Shown: piece by piece, positions 40,950-49,910 of the stretch
Numbering within the stretch: the stretch's first letter is position 1
How the letters are laid out: each line of letters opens with the position of its first letter
DNA from: Pararhizobium sp.
Lineage (GTDB): Bacteria > Pseudomonadota > Alphaproteobacteria > Rhizobiales > Rhizobiaceae
Assembly: GCA_030655075.1 (NCBI GenBank)
Contig: JAURWE010000058.1
Coordinates: 310,001 to 374,000, forward strand
DNA: 64,000 nt
Direction: 5' to 3'
Made by a program: the position numbers and the translations under genes
Notes under the pieces: generated by a model
What the model saw: the letters and a program-made list of their open reading frames with translations, nothing else
Told to the model about the DNA's origin: nothing
Databases searched by the model: none

Positions 40950-41969
40950 GTGAAAACCAGAAAAATCGGAACGACGAGCCTTTCGGTGACCGAATACAGT
41001 TTCGGAACAGCGGCTCTTGGTGGCCTCTATCGCGAATGTCCGCGCGACATCGCCATCGATACGCTCCAGGCCGCCTGGGACGCCGGCCACCGCTATTTGG
41101 ATACGGCACCGTGGTATGGTTTTGGCCTCGCCGAGCGGCGCACCGGAGACTTTCTGCGCGACAAGCCGCGCGACAGCTATGTTTTGTCCACCAAGGTCGG
41201 ACGCCTGATGCATCCGGTACCGGACGATCAGGTCGTGGGTCATGGTTACGTCAAACCGCTGCCCTTCGGCGTCAGTTACGACTATACCTATGACGGCATC
41301 ATGCGATCGGTCGAATTCAGCTACGCCCGGCTTGGCCTGAACAAGATCGACATTCTCTATGTGCACGATATCGGTGCCTATACCCATGGAGCGGAGCGCA
41401 ATGCGGTTCTGCTCGGTCAGTTGATGACCTCGGGAATGAAGGCCCTTGAAGAGTTGAAATCGTCAGGCGCCGTATCGGCCTTCGGTCTCGGCGTGAATGA
41501 GGTCCCCATCTGCCTGGATGTGATGGAGCAGGCCGACATCGACTGCATCCTTTTGGCCGGTCGCTACACATTGCTTGATCGCTCGGCCGTGGCAGAGCTG
41601 TTGCCGCTCTGCGTCAAGCGAGGCACCTCCATCGTCGTTGGCGGCGTGTTCAATTCCGGCATTCTGGCGACCGGGCCGGTGCCCGGTGCCAATTTTGACT
41701 ATGGCCCTGCACCTGCCGATGTTCTCGAGAAAGTCGGCGCTATGGAAGCGTTTGCCCGCGCACACGGCACGGTCCTTGCCGAACCGGCAATCCAGTTTCC
41801 GCTTCGCCATCCGGCCGTCGCATCTGTGCTGCTTGGCACGGCCAAGCCATCGAGCCTTGCCCGGAATATGGAACTGACGCAGAATACTTTGCCGGATGCA
41901 TTCTTTGCTTCGTTTGAAGCGTATACACGTGTTGCTCCGGAGTTGGGTGTCGATCCCGTTCGCGAATAG
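40950..41969 (+). CDS. Aldo/keto reductase (aldose 1-dehydrogenase-like)
   Basis: This 339-residue protein has the TIM-barrel aldo/keto reductase tetrad: Asp and Tyr in DTAPWYGFGLAERRTG, Lys in LSTKVGRL and His in LYVHDIG. The pattern is that of the D-threo-aldose 1-dehydrogenase / L-fucose / L-galactose dehydrogenase group, which oxidises aldoses to lactones. The start is a GTG with GGAG ten bases before it. It follows uxaA, so it may feed an aldonate into the same route. The substrate is inferred from context. Confidence 0.85.
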   Translation: MKTRKIGTTSLSVTEYSFGTAALGGLYRECPRDIAIDTLQAAWDAGHRYLDTAPWYGFGLAERRTGDFLRDKPRDSYVLSTKVGRLMHPVPDDQVVGHGYVKPLPFGVSYDYTYDGIMRSVEFSYARLGLNKIDILYVHDIGAYTHGAERNAVLLGQLMTSGMKALEELKSSGAVSAFGLGVNEVPICLDVMEQADIDCILLAGRYTLLDRSAVAELLPLCVKRGTSIVVGGVFNSGILATGPVPGANFDYGPAPADVLEKVGAMEAFARAHGTVLAEPAIQFPLRHPAVASVLLGTAKPSSLARNMELTQNTLPDAFFASFEAYTRVAPELGVDPVRE

Positions 41970-41982
41970 AGCAACGGTGAAT

Positions 41983-42011
41983 TTGATAATTTTTGATAAA
42001 AATCAAATACT
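41983..42011 (+). promoter_or_regulatory. Candidate promoter of the ABC transporter operon
   Basis: TTGATA (41983-41988) and AATACT (42006-42011) are 17 bases apart in an AT-rich island that also holds the inverted repeat TTTGAT-AAAA-ATCAAA (41992-42007). The start would lie about 165 bases before the binding-protein gene, leaving a long leader. Confidence 0.5.
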
Positions 42012-42185
42012 TGTTTGTCGTATCCACGGCGCGGAACAACAGAGACAGAGGTGCTTGCAATTTCGAAACTGCTGAGCTAGCTTGCCGAAGTAAATGTTTT
42101 TTATGGATAAAAAGATCGAGCTGTTCCTGCCTTGCGGCGCGATCTCCACAACGAGGTACAGGGCAATTTCTTGGAGGAGAAAACA

Positions 42186-43175
42186 ATGAACATCTTGAGA
42201 AACAAACTTTCGCGCCGGTCTTTCACCAGCCTTGCAGGCGCTGCAGTTTTCGCGACTATGATGCCGATGACGACCTTCGCGGCTGATGTCACCATCCCCA
42301 TCATCGTCAAGGATACCACATCCTTCTATTGGCAGATCGTGCTTGCCGGTGCCCGCGCTGCTGGTAAGGACCTCGGCGTCAATGTTCCAGAACTCGGCGC
42401 GCAGGCTGAAACGGACGTCAACGGCCAGATCAGCATCCTCGAAAACGCCGTTGCCGGCTCGCCAGCCGCGATCGTGATTTCGCCGACTGAATTCAAGGCA
42501 CTGGGCAAGCCTGTTGACGAAGCTGCCAAGTCCGTTCCGATCGTCGGCATCGACTCCGGCGCCGATTCCAAGGCCTTCGTATCGTTCCTGACCACCGACA
42601 ACGTTCAGGGCGGCCGCATCGCCGCTGATGGCCTGGCTGCCGCCATCAAGGAAGCAACCGGCAAGGAAGAAGGCGAAATCGCCATCATCACCAACACGCC
42701 TGGTGCTGGATCGCTCGAGCAGCGCCGCGAAGGCTTTCTTGACCAGGTGAAGACCAAATACCCGGGCTTCAAGGTCATTGCCGACAAATACGCCGACGGT
42801 CAGGCCGCAACGGGTCTGAACATCATGACCGATCTGATCACAGCCAACCCGAATCTGGTTGGCGTCTTCGCATCGAACCTCATCATGGCGCAGGGTGTTG
42901 GCCAGGCAATCGCTGAGAACAAACTCGGCGACAAGATTAAGGTCATCGGCTTCGACAGCGATGAAAAGACGGTCGGCTTCCTCAAGGAAGGGGTCCTTGC
43001 CGGTCTCGTCGTTCAGGATCCTTACCGCATGGGCTATGATGGCATAAAAACAGCGCTTGCCGTTTCCAAGGGCGAAAAGGTCGAGGCAAACGTCGACACC
43101 GGCGCGAACCTTGTGACCAAGGCGAACATGGCCGATCCGAAAATCGACGCTCTGTTGAACCCGAAAGTCAACTGA
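42186..43175 (+). CDS. Sugar ABC transporter substrate-binding protein (ribose type)
   Basis: The 329-residue periplasmic binding protein belongs to the RbsB/LacI-like fold (peripla_BP_4). The signal sequence contains SRRSFTSLAGAAVF, which fits a twin-arginine signal, and cleavage is likely after TFA near residue 35. The mature part includes ENAVAGSPAAIVISPTEF and VIGFDSDEKTVGFLKEG, typical of the group. GGAGGAG precedes the ATG at 42186. A strong hairpin follows the gene, which usually leads to more binding protein than transporter. The ligand is probably the sugar handled by the neighbouring enzymes. Confidence 0.92.
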   Translation: MNILRNKLSRRSFTSLAGAAVFATMMPMTTFAADVTIPIIVKDTTSFYWQIVLAGARAAGKDLGVNVPELGAQAETDVNGQISILENAVAGSPAAIVISPTEFKALGKPVDEAAKSVPIVGIDSGADSKAFVSFLTTDNVQGGRIAADGLAAAIKEATGKEEGEIAIITNTPGAGSLEQRREGFLDQVKTKYPGFKVIADKYADGQAATGLNIMTDLITANPNLVGVFASNLIMAQGVGQAIAENKLGDKIKVIGFDSDEKTVGFLKEGVLAGLVVQDPYRMGYDGIKTALAVSKGEKVEANVDTGANLVTKANMADPKIDALLNPKVN

Positions 43176-43186
43176 TAGGCTAAAAG

Positions 43187-43215
43187 GATACGCGCTCCCT
43201 AATGGAGCGCGTATC
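43187..43215 (+). terminator. Hairpin between binding-protein and ATPase genes
   Basis: The perfect 12-base stem GATACGCGCTCC / GGAGCGCGTATC with a five-base loop is followed by TTTCT. It may act as a partial terminator or protect the upstream mRNA. Confidence 0.8.
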
Positions 43216-43286
43216 TTTCTGCATTCCAGACCGTTCAGGAGAAGCGGCTCTGATAACGCTTTGCAGAAAGCGGCAAGGGGGAAACG

Positions 43287-44843
43287 ATGACCGGACTTCA
43301 CGACATCAGTCACAGGCATGATGACGCCAATCCGAAACTGCTCGAAGCCGACACGGTCGCTCCCGGCATGCCGATCCTCGAACTCGTCGGCCTGCAAAAG
43401 AAATATGGCGCAGTCGAAGCTCTGAAACCTGCAACGATTTCCTTCCTCTCCGGTGAGATACACGCCATCGTCGGCGAGAATGGCGCTGGCAAATCCACAC
43501 TCATCAAGCTGCTGACGGGCGTTATCCGCCGCACGGCCGGTGAGGTCGTCTGGTGCGGCAAGTCTGTTGCGCTGGCCAATCCGAACGAGGCGATTTCGCG
43601 CGGCATCAATGCCGTGCATCAGGAAGTCGTCCTATGCCCACATCTTTCCGTCGCCGCCAACATGTTTCTCGGCGATGAAATGAACCGCAACGGCTTGATG
43701 CGCCAGGGCGCCATGAACAAGGCCGCCCAGGCCGTGCTCAACGATCTCGGTTTTAATCTGCCTGCAGCGGCCATGCTGTCCAGCCTGACGATCGGCCAGC
43801 AGCAGCTGGTGGCGACGGCCCGAGCGGCCATGCGCGGCACGCGTTTTCTCATTTTCGATGAGCCCACCGCCTATCTCACCCGTCAGGAATCGGCGCAGCT
43901 CTTCCGGCTCATTCGCCGGCTTCAGTCCGAAGGCGTAACGATCGTCTATATCAGTCATCGTATGGAAGAAGTCTTCGAACTCGCCGATCGAGTATCGGTC
44001 CTGCGCGACGGCACACATGTGGGCACGCGTAACATCGCAGAAACCAATGATGCCGAGCTGATCTCGCTGATGATCAACCGGACGATCGAGCAGATCTACC
44101 ACAAGGAAGTTATGCCGATCGGCAAGACCATCGTCGAAACCAGGGGGCTGACGGGCCCGGGTTTCCACGACATTTCACTGTCGGTTCGGGCAGGTGAAAT
44201 TGTCGGCCTCTATGGCCTTATCGGCGCCGGGCGAAGCGAATTTGCGCTGGGGCTCTATGGCCGTCAGCCCGTCTCCTCGGGCGAGATTTTCTGGGATGGC
44301 CAGCAAGTCCGCATCCCCAATGAACGCAAGGCGATGGATCTCGGTATCGCGCTGGCGCCCGAAAGCCGCCGTGACCAAGGACTTTGCCTCAACCTACCGA
44401 TCGGCCTCAACATCAATCTGCCGGTGTTCGACAGGCTGAGCCGTGGCCTGACGATCAATCGCCGCCAGGAAAAGACCAACGCCGACAAGCAGATCAACGA
44501 CTTGAAGATCAAGACGCCGTCGCGCGCCGTGCTCGCCTCGGCCATGTCGGGCGGCAACCAGCAAAAGATCGTCATCGGTAAGTGGCTGAGCCATGGCGCC
44601 AAGCTGTTCATCTTCGACGAACCCACCGTGGGCGTCGATGTCGGAACAAAAGCCGAAATCTACAGGCTGTTTGCCGCCTTGTTGAAGCAGGGCGCAGGTA
44701 TCATTCTGATTTCGTCTTACTTGCCGGAGGTCTATGAACTATCGGATCGTCTCCACGTTTTCCGGCAGGGCAAGTTGGTCGCCAGCCATACCTATCGCAG
44801 CGCCTCTCATGAAGAGGTTTTGACTCAGGCCATCGGCGTTTGA
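43287..44843 (+). CDS. Sugar ABC transporter ATP-binding protein (RbsA/MglA type)
   Basis: The 518-residue protein has two ABC domains, as in RbsA. The first has the Walker A GENGAGKST at residues 63-71, the signature LTIGQQQLV and Walker B LIFDEPTAYL. The second has the degenerate Walker A GLIGAGRSE usual in the family and a good signature MSGGNQQKIV with LFIFDEPTVGVD. It powers sugar import with the permease downstream (54-bp gap). An N-terminal extension of about 28 polar residues precedes the first domain, so a later start is not excluded. Confidence 0.94.
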   Translation: MTGLHDISHRHDDANPKLLEADTVAPGMPILELVGLQKKYGAVEALKPATISFLSGEIHAIVGENGAGKSTLIKLLTGVIRRTAGEVVWCGKSVALANPNEAISRGINAVHQEVVLCPHLSVAANMFLGDEMNRNGLMRQGAMNKAAQAVLNDLGFNLPAAAMLSSLTIGQQQLVATARAAMRGTRFLIFDEPTAYLTRQESAQLFRLIRRLQSEGVTIVYISHRMEEVFELADRVSVLRDGTHVGTRNIAETNDAELISLMINRTIEQIYHKEVMPIGKTIVETRGLTGPGFHDISLSVRAGEIVGLYGLIGAGRSEFALGLYGRQPVSSGEIFWDGQQVRIPNERKAMDLGIALAPESRRDQGLCLNLPIGLNINLPVFDRLSRGLTINRRQEKTNADKQINDLKIKTPSRAVLASAMSGGNQQKIVIGKWLSHGAKLFIFDEPTVGVDVGTKAEIYRLFAALLKQGAGIILISSYLPEVYELSDRLHVFRQGKLVASHTYRSASHEEVLTQAIGV

Positions 44844-44897
44844 GCCAACGAGCAAACCAAGAAAAGCCAAAAAAATGGAAATGCAGGGAGGGATCAG

Positions 44898-45869
44898 ATG
44901 AGCGTCGACACCAACGAAAGCGCCCCGGAACCGAAAAGAGGCATGAACATCCTGTTCGGCCTGACGCTTCTTGGACTGCTGCTGTTCCTGTGGCTCTTGC
45001 TGGGTCTCTCCACCAACAGCTTCTGGACGCCCAACAACATCAGCAACCTGTTGCGCCAGGGCGCCATGACCGCGATCCTCGCTGTCGGCCAGACCTTCGT
45101 CATCATCACCGCCGGCATTGATCTGTCCGTCGGTGCCGTGGTCGGCTTTGCCAGCGTCGCCATTGCCTGGCTGCTTGCAGCGGGCGTGCCGCTCTGGCTG
45201 GCCATCGTTATCACGCTGCTGATCGGCGTCGCGATCGGTGCATTCCATGCCTTCGGCATCGTGCGCATGGGTTTGCCGCCGTTCATCATCACGCTGGCCA
45301 CACTGACATCATTGCGCGGCATCGGCCTGTTGATCACCAACGGCTCGACGATCTCCATCACCAATGAACCTTTCACGGATTTTGCCCGTGCCGATTTTCT
45401 AAGTATTCCCAGTCTGTTCTGGATGGTGCTCGTCGTGGCGATTCCCGCCTATATTTTCCTGCATCTCAGCCGTTTCGGACGCTATCTCTTTGCGGTCGGC
45501 TCCAACAGCGAGGCAGCCCGCCTCTCCGGCGTCAATGTCAACCGAACGATCTACCTTGCCTATATCCTGTCTTCGACATGTGCGGCATTCGTCGGTGTTC
45601 TCCTGGCGTCGCGCATCGGCATTGGCAATGCCACCCAGGCAGAAGGCTGGGAACTGCAGGCAATCGCATCGTCGGTCATCGGCGGTACCAGTCTGTTCGG
45701 CGCCGTCGGTTCGGTCCACGGTCCGCTGCTTGGCGCCTTCATTCTGGCGACCATCAACAACGGCGCAAATCTTTTGAACGTCAACTCGTTCTGGCAACGC
45801 ATCATCACCGGCGCGCTGATCATCCTTATCGTCTATTTCGACCAGCTGCGCCGTCGCGGCAGCCGTTGA
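44898..45869 (+). CDS. Sugar ABC transporter permease (RbsC type)
   Basis: This 323-residue membrane protein has about eight to ten hydrophobic segments and the family motif SSVIGGTSLFGAVGSVHGPLLG in its third quarter (given here in part: GGTSLFGAVGSV). It forms the channel of the ribose-type importer with the ATPase encoded upstream. The first 18 residues are polar and cytoplasmic. GGGAGGG stands ten bases before the ATG. The zinc alcohol dehydrogenase gene follows after 29 bp, so importer and enzyme are probably made together. Confidence 0.93.
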   Translation: MSVDTNESAPEPKRGMNILFGLTLLGLLLFLWLLLGLSTNSFWTPNNISNLLRQGAMTAILAVGQTFVIITAGIDLSVGAVVGFASVAIAWLLAAGVPLWLAIVITLLIGVAIGAFHAFGIVRMGLPPFIITLATLTSLRGIGLLITNGSTISITNEPFTDFARADFLSIPSLFWMVLVVAIPAYIFLHLSRFGRYLFAVGSNSEAARLSGVNVNRTIYLAYILSSTCAAFVGVLLASRIGIGNATQAEGWELQAIASSVIGGTSLFGAVGSVHGPLLGAFILATINNGANLLNVNSFWQRIITGALIILIVYFDQLRRRGSR

Positions 45870-45898
45870 GCGGGATCAGGCAAAGAGTGAGAAGCACC

Positions 45899-46912
45899 AT
45901 GAAAGCCGTTGTCTGCCTGGAACCGGGTCGGCTCGAACTGAAAGACGTGGCCCGGCCGGAAACCATCCCCTCCGGCTGGGCACGCCTCGCCGTCAGCCAT
46001 GTCGGCATCTGTGGCACCGACTATCACATCTTCGAAGGCAAACATCCCTACCTCGAATACCCGCGCATCATGGGCCATGAGATTTCTGCAACGGTGATCG
46101 AGGTCGGGGAAAACGTCGATATTCCCGCAGGTACGCCGGTTATCGTTAACCCCTATCTGGCCTGTGGCACCTGCATCGCCTGCCGGCAGGGCAAGCCGAA
46201 TTGTTGCACGGCGATCAAGGTGCTGGGCGTTCATACGGACGGTGCCTTCTGCGAGGAAATCGTCGTGCCGCAGGAGAATCTCTACCCGGCTGAAGGTCTG
46301 TCCCTGGAAGCCGCCGCAACGGTCGAGTTTCTGGCGATCGGCGCCCACGCGGTCCGGCGCTCGATGGCGCCACACGGCGCACGGGCGCTGGTCATTGGTG
46401 CTGGTCCCATCGGACTGGGGACGGCAATCTTCTCGCGCATTGCCGGGCACGACGTCATCTTGCTCGATGCAAGCCTGGAGCGGCTGGAAATGGCGGCCGA
46501 TCGGCTCGGCTTCGCGAGCGGCATTCTGGCTGGCGACGGTGCGGAGGTCGCCGTTGCCGATCTGACAGGCGGCGACGGTTTCGATGTCGTGTTCGACGCG
46601 ACGGGTCATGGTGGCTCCATGCGGAAAGCCTTTGGCTTCGTCGCCCATGGCGGTTGCCTGGTTTTCGTCAGCGTGGTCAAGGATGAGATCAGCTTTTCCG
46701 ATCCGGAATTCCACAAGCGCGAAATGATGCTCATCGGCAGCCGCAACGCGACAAAACAGGACTTCGACCATGTTGCCTCATCGATCAGGCAAGGACTGGT
46801 CCCCGTTGAATCGCTGATTACCCACCGCACATCTTTAGCAGAGACCGGCAACGATCTGCCGCGCTGGGCCCATGAAAAGAGTGGCCTCATCAAGGCCGTG
46901 ATCAAGGTTTAG
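45899..46912 (+). CDS. Zinc-dependent alcohol dehydrogenase (L-galactonate/L-idonate 5-dehydrogenase-like)
   Basis: This 337-residue medium-chain dehydrogenase keeps the catalytic zinc ligands C38 and H60-E61 (IMGHE) and the structural zinc cysteines C89, C92, C95 and C103. The cofactor-binding VIGAGPIGLG lies near residue 165. Relatives include L-galactonate, L-idonate and L-gulonate 5-dehydrogenases and sorbitol dehydrogenase. The position behind the sugar importer and close to tagaturonate reductase and altronate dehydratase genes favours L-galactonate to D-tagaturonate. The substrate is inferred, and the open frame upstream overlaps the permease without family similarity. Confidence 0.87.
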   Translation: MKAVVCLEPGRLELKDVARPETIPSGWARLAVSHVGICGTDYHIFEGKHPYLEYPRIMGHEISATVIEVGENVDIPAGTPVIVNPYLACGTCIACRQGKPNCCTAIKVLGVHTDGAFCEEIVVPQENLYPAEGLSLEAAATVEFLAIGAHAVRRSMAPHGARALVIGAGPIGLGTAIFSRIAGHDVILLDASLERLEMAADRLGFASGILAGDGAEVAVADLTGGDGFDVVFDATGHGGSMRKAFGFVAHGGCLVFVSVVKDEISFSDPEFHKREMMLIGSRNATKQDFDHVASSIRQGLVPVESLITHRTSLAETGNDLPRWAHEKSGLIKAVIKV

Positions 46913-47006
46913 TCCGTTTGGGCAGCGCTATGCGGCTCGTTCAATCTAGTTAGAATTGTCTCATATCCTTGCCAACAGACAAAGAAGTGCTAGGTACTTA
47001 AGCAAG

Positions 47007-47079
47007 ATGAAACGATCCCTTTGCCAAAATGCGGTGATATTGGCGGTTGCATTGGGCGTGACCTGAAAAAATCACCGCA
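47007..47079 (+). promoter_or_regulatory. Possible leader ORF and hairpin before phaZ
   Basis: A 19-codon frame (ATG 47007, TGA 47064-47066) begins MKRSLCQ. Its 3' part lies in a long hairpin with perfect nine-base arms TGCGGTGAT (47030-47038) and ATCACCGCA (47071-47079), and its stop falls in the loop. This resembles an attenuator or translation-control leader, but chance is possible. Confidence 0.3.
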
Positions 47080-47110
47080 CTTTTCGACTGCGCAAACAGG
47101 TGGCATGCCC

Positions 47111-48385
47111 ATGTTCTATCAGCTCTATGAACTCAATCACGCAATGATGGCCCCCTGGCGGGCTGCGGCCGATGCCATGCGTCTGTCTTACTCCAATCCG
47201 ATGAACCCGATCTCCCATACGGAATTCGGCCGGACGATGGCCGCCGGTCTCGAAGTCTTCGAGCGGACGACGCGCCGCTATGGAAAGCCTGTCTTCGACC
47301 TGCCTGAAACCACGATTGACGGCCAGCCGGTCTCCATCACCGAGAAATTTGTCTGGAAAAAACCGTTCTGCAATCTGATCCACTTCCAGCGTGGCCTTCC
47401 CGCCGGCAAGCGGTCTGATCCCAAAGTCCTGATCGTCGCGCCTATGTCGGGCCACTATGCAACCCTGTTGCGCGGTACGGTCGAAGCCTTCCTGCCTCAG
47501 GCCGAGGTCTACATCACCGACTGGATCGATGCGCGCATGGTGCCGCTCAGCGAAGGCAGCTTCGACCTTGATGACTACATCGACTATGTCATCGACATGA
47601 TCGAGACCCTTGGGCCGGACACGCATGTTATTGCCGTTTGTCAGCCTGCCGTGCCTGTTCTGGCGGCAGTCGCGCTGATGGAGGCCGACAACAGCCCGCT
47701 GTCGCCGTCATCTATGACACTGATGGGCGGTCCCATCGATACGCGAATCAATCCGACGGCAGTCAACAAACTGGCCAAGGAAAAGCCGATCGAATGGTTC
47801 CGCGACAATGTCATCATGCCGGTTCCGTGGCCACAGGCCGGTTTCATGCGCCAGGTCTATCCAGGCTTTCTGCAGCTTTCCGGCTTCATGTCGATGAACC
47901 TTGACCGGCACGTCAACGCCCAGAAGGCGTTCTTCGAACATCTTGTCAAGAACGACGGCGATGCCGCCGAGAAACACCGGGATTTCTACGACGAATATCT
48001 GGCCGTTATGGATCTGACGGCGGAGTTCTATCTCCAAACTGTTCAAACCGTTTTCATGAGGCATGCTTTGCCCAAAGGCGAAATGATGCATCGTGGCCGC
48101 CTTGTCGATACCAAGGCGATCAGCAAGGTGGCGCTGCTGACGGTCGAGGGCGAGAACGACGACATTTCCGGCGTCGGACAGACAGAGGCGGCGCAGACCA
48201 TCTGCTCCAATATCCCCGACAGTATGCGGATGCACTACATGCAGCCCGATGTTGGCCACTATGGCGTTTTCAACGGCTCGCGCTTCCGCAGGGAAATCGC
48301 ACCGCGCATCGTCGGCTTCATGAAAGACAACACCCGGGCTGCAAAGCCGATCAAACGGGTCATCAAGGGCGGCAAATCGGCCTGA
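47111..48385 (+). CDS. phaZ: Intracellular polyhydroxybutyrate depolymerase
   Basis: The 424-residue protein fits the intracellular PhaZ family, which breaks down stored polyhydroxybutyrate. The nucleophile is a cysteine in VIAVCQPAVP (C177), which replaces the serine of common lipase boxes, as in this family, and a histidine stands in QPDVGHYGVFNG near the C-terminus. AGGTGG lies seven bases before the ATG at 47111; another ATG two codons earlier is less well spaced. No signal peptide is visible, in line with action on intracellular granules. It stands alone after the sugar locus. Confidence 0.93.
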   Translation: MFYQLYELNHAMMAPWRAAADAMRLSYSNPMNPISHTEFGRTMAAGLEVFERTTRRYGKPVFDLPETTIDGQPVSITEKFVWKKPFCNLIHFQRGLPAGKRSDPKVLIVAPMSGHYATLLRGTVEAFLPQAEVYITDWIDARMVPLSEGSFDLDDYIDYVIDMIETLGPDTHVIAVCQPAVPVLAAVALMEADNSPLSPSSMTLMGGPIDTRINPTAVNKLAKEKPIEWFRDNVIMPVPWPQAGFMRQVYPGFLQLSGFMSMNLDRHVNAQKAFFEHLVKNDGDAAEKHRDFYDEYLAVMDLTAEFYLQTVQTVFMRHALPKGEMMHRGRLVDTKAISKVALLTVEGENDDISGVGQTEAAQTICSNIPDSMRMHYMQPDVGHYGVFNGSRFRREIAPRIVGFMKDNTRAAKPIKRVIKGGKSA

Positions 48386-48535
48386 TCAGCCTTGCCCACT
48401 CTGATTTGTCGCAAACAGATCAGGCACTTGTCCGAATCCGGATGGCGGGCGGCTTGAAGCCAGCCGGCCCGTCCACCACATCGTAATCAGCGGGCAACGC
48501 GGTGTTTGCCCGGCAATTTGCGAGGAATTCGAAAC

Positions 48536-48961
48536 ATGAACCAGTCAGCTTTGATCCGTCCGGATTGGACGCCGGCTACCATCGGCCTGATGGTGCTGGG
48601 TTTCGTGGTGTTCTGGCCGCTCGGCCTGGCCATGCTTGCCTATATCATCTTCGGCGACCGCCTGAAGACCTTCAAGAAGAACGCCAATGACCAGGTCGAT
48701 GGCTTGTGCAGCTCTTTCCGCCGTGGCCGTTCGCCCCGTCGCGGCTATTCGTTCAACACGGGCAATGTAGCGTTCGACGACTGGCGTGATGCAGAGCTCA
48801 CGCGTCTCGATGAAGAGCGCCGCAAGCTTGATGAAATGCGCGAGGAGTTCGACGCCTATGTTCGCGAACTGCGCCGCGCAAAGGACCAGGACGAATTCGA
48901 CCGCTTCATGCGCGACCACAAGTCCCCGGGCAGCTCGGTTCCGGGCTTTCCGCAGGACTGA
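48536..48961 (+). CDS. DUF2852 membrane protein
   Basis: The 141-residue protein has a hydrophobic region at about 15-42 (IGLMVLGFVVFWPLGLAML), an arginine-rich stretch (RRGRSPRRG, near 64), a conserved NVAFDDWR and a charged helical segment likely to form a coiled coil (about 85-125). This is the DUF2852 family, found mainly in alphaproteobacteria and of unknown function. GAGGA lies before the ATG at 48536. A strong terminator follows, so it is probably a single-gene unit. Confidence 0.87.
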   Translation: MNQSALIRPDWTPATIGLMVLGFVVFWPLGLAMLAYIIFGDRLKTFKKNANDQVDGLCSSFRRGRSPRRGYSFNTGNVAFDDWRDAELTRLDEERRKLDEMREEFDAYVRELRRAKDQDEFDRFMRDHKSPGSSVPGFPQD

Positions 48962-48980
48962 TCGGGGCGTCAGCCTGTTG

Positions 48981-49014
48981 AAACCGGCATCCTTACAAGG
49001 GATGCCGGTTTTGT
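48981..49014 (+). terminator. Terminator after the DUF2852 gene
   Basis: Perfect eleven-base stem AACCGGCATCC / GGATGCCGGTT with a seven-base loop, followed by TTGT. It separates the DUF2852 gene from the YgjP-type gene. Confidence 0.85.
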
Positions 49015-49053
49015 CTTGCCAGTTTTCACGACGAATCGGTTAAGAAGGCATTG

Positions 49054-49812
49054 ATGTTCTCGTTGCTCCGGAAGTCTCGCCAGCCGAAAAAGCCGCCGCA
49101 GCCCGTTCTGCGGTCGATCGAGGTTGCCGGCCGCAATCTGCCACTGACCATCCGCCAGAATGCCCGCGCCACACGCATGACGCTGCGGATCGAACCAGGC
49201 GGCCGCGCCTTGCGCATGACCATTCCCGAAGGCTTGCCGGACCGGGAAATCAATGCTTTCCTGGATCGCCACCAGGGCTGGCTGATGACGAAGCTTGCCC
49301 GGTTCTCGACGGCCGAAGGTCTGCAGGAAGGCGGCACGATCCTCATTCGCGGCGTGCCTCATCGCATAGAGCGTACCGGAAAACTGCGCGGTCTGACCGA
49401 AGCCGTCCTTATTGATGGACAACCTATGCTTCGTGTCAGTGGTGGCGAAGAGCACCTCGGCCGGCGCATTGCCGACTTCCTGAAAAAAGAAGCCCGCAAG
49501 GACCTGCAGGACCTCGTTGCTCTTCACTCAGCAACGGTCAAGCGCAAGATCAAGTCACTGAGCCTCAAGGACACGCGCAGCCGCTGGGGATCATGCTCCG
49601 CTGATGGCGCCTTGAGCTTTTCCTGGCGCATCGTCATGGCGCCTCCCAGTGTCATCGACTATCTGGCTGCGCACGAGGTCGCCCATTTGCGGGAGATGAA
49701 CCACGGTCCCGGCTTCTGGGCCCTGTGCGAGCGTCTTTGCCCGGGAATGGACGAGGCCAAGCGCTGGTTGAAGCGAAATGGAACGATGCTGCACGCCATC
49801 GACTTCGAGTAG
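49054..49812 (+). CDS. YgjP-type (DUF45, M48-like) metal-dependent hydrolase
   Basis: This 252-residue protein has the zinc motif HEVAHL in AAHEVAHLREMNHGPGFW near residue 210, with the downstream histidine as third ligand, and the preceding SRWGSCS typical of the DUF45/YgjP family. These are predicted zinc peptidases; no substrate is established. The ATG at 49054 is close behind AAGAAGG; a TTG just before it is also in frame. It lies 98 bp before trpF but no link with tryptophan synthesis is known. Confidence 0.88.
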   Translation: MFSLLRKSRQPKKPPQPVLRSIEVAGRNLPLTIRQNARATRMTLRIEPGGRALRMTIPEGLPDREINAFLDRHQGWLMTKLARFSTAEGLQEGGTILIRGVPHRIERTGKLRGLTEAVLIDGQPMLRVSGGEEHLGRRIADFLKKEARKDLQDLVALHSATVKRKIKSLSLKDTRSRWGSCSADGALSFSWRIVMAPPSVIDYLAAHEVAHLREMNHGPGFWALCERLCPGMDEAKRWLKRNGTMLHAIDFE

Positions 49813-49910
49813 AAACAACCAAGTGGCACAAGGCTTTCCTGCTCGCAACGCCCTCGAAAATGGTTGAATTTGGCTCGACTCTTTTCCCATTTCATGTCAG
49901 GTCGCTGTCC

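Noticed and set aside
42003..43619. A 538-codon open frame on the minus strand
   Set aside because: It is antisense to the ABC binding-protein gene and part of the ATPase gene, and its product resembles no family; it comes from codon bias of the real genes.
49813..49910. A trp attenuator before trpF
   Set aside because: I saw no short frame with several tryptophan codons and no pair of alternative hairpins.
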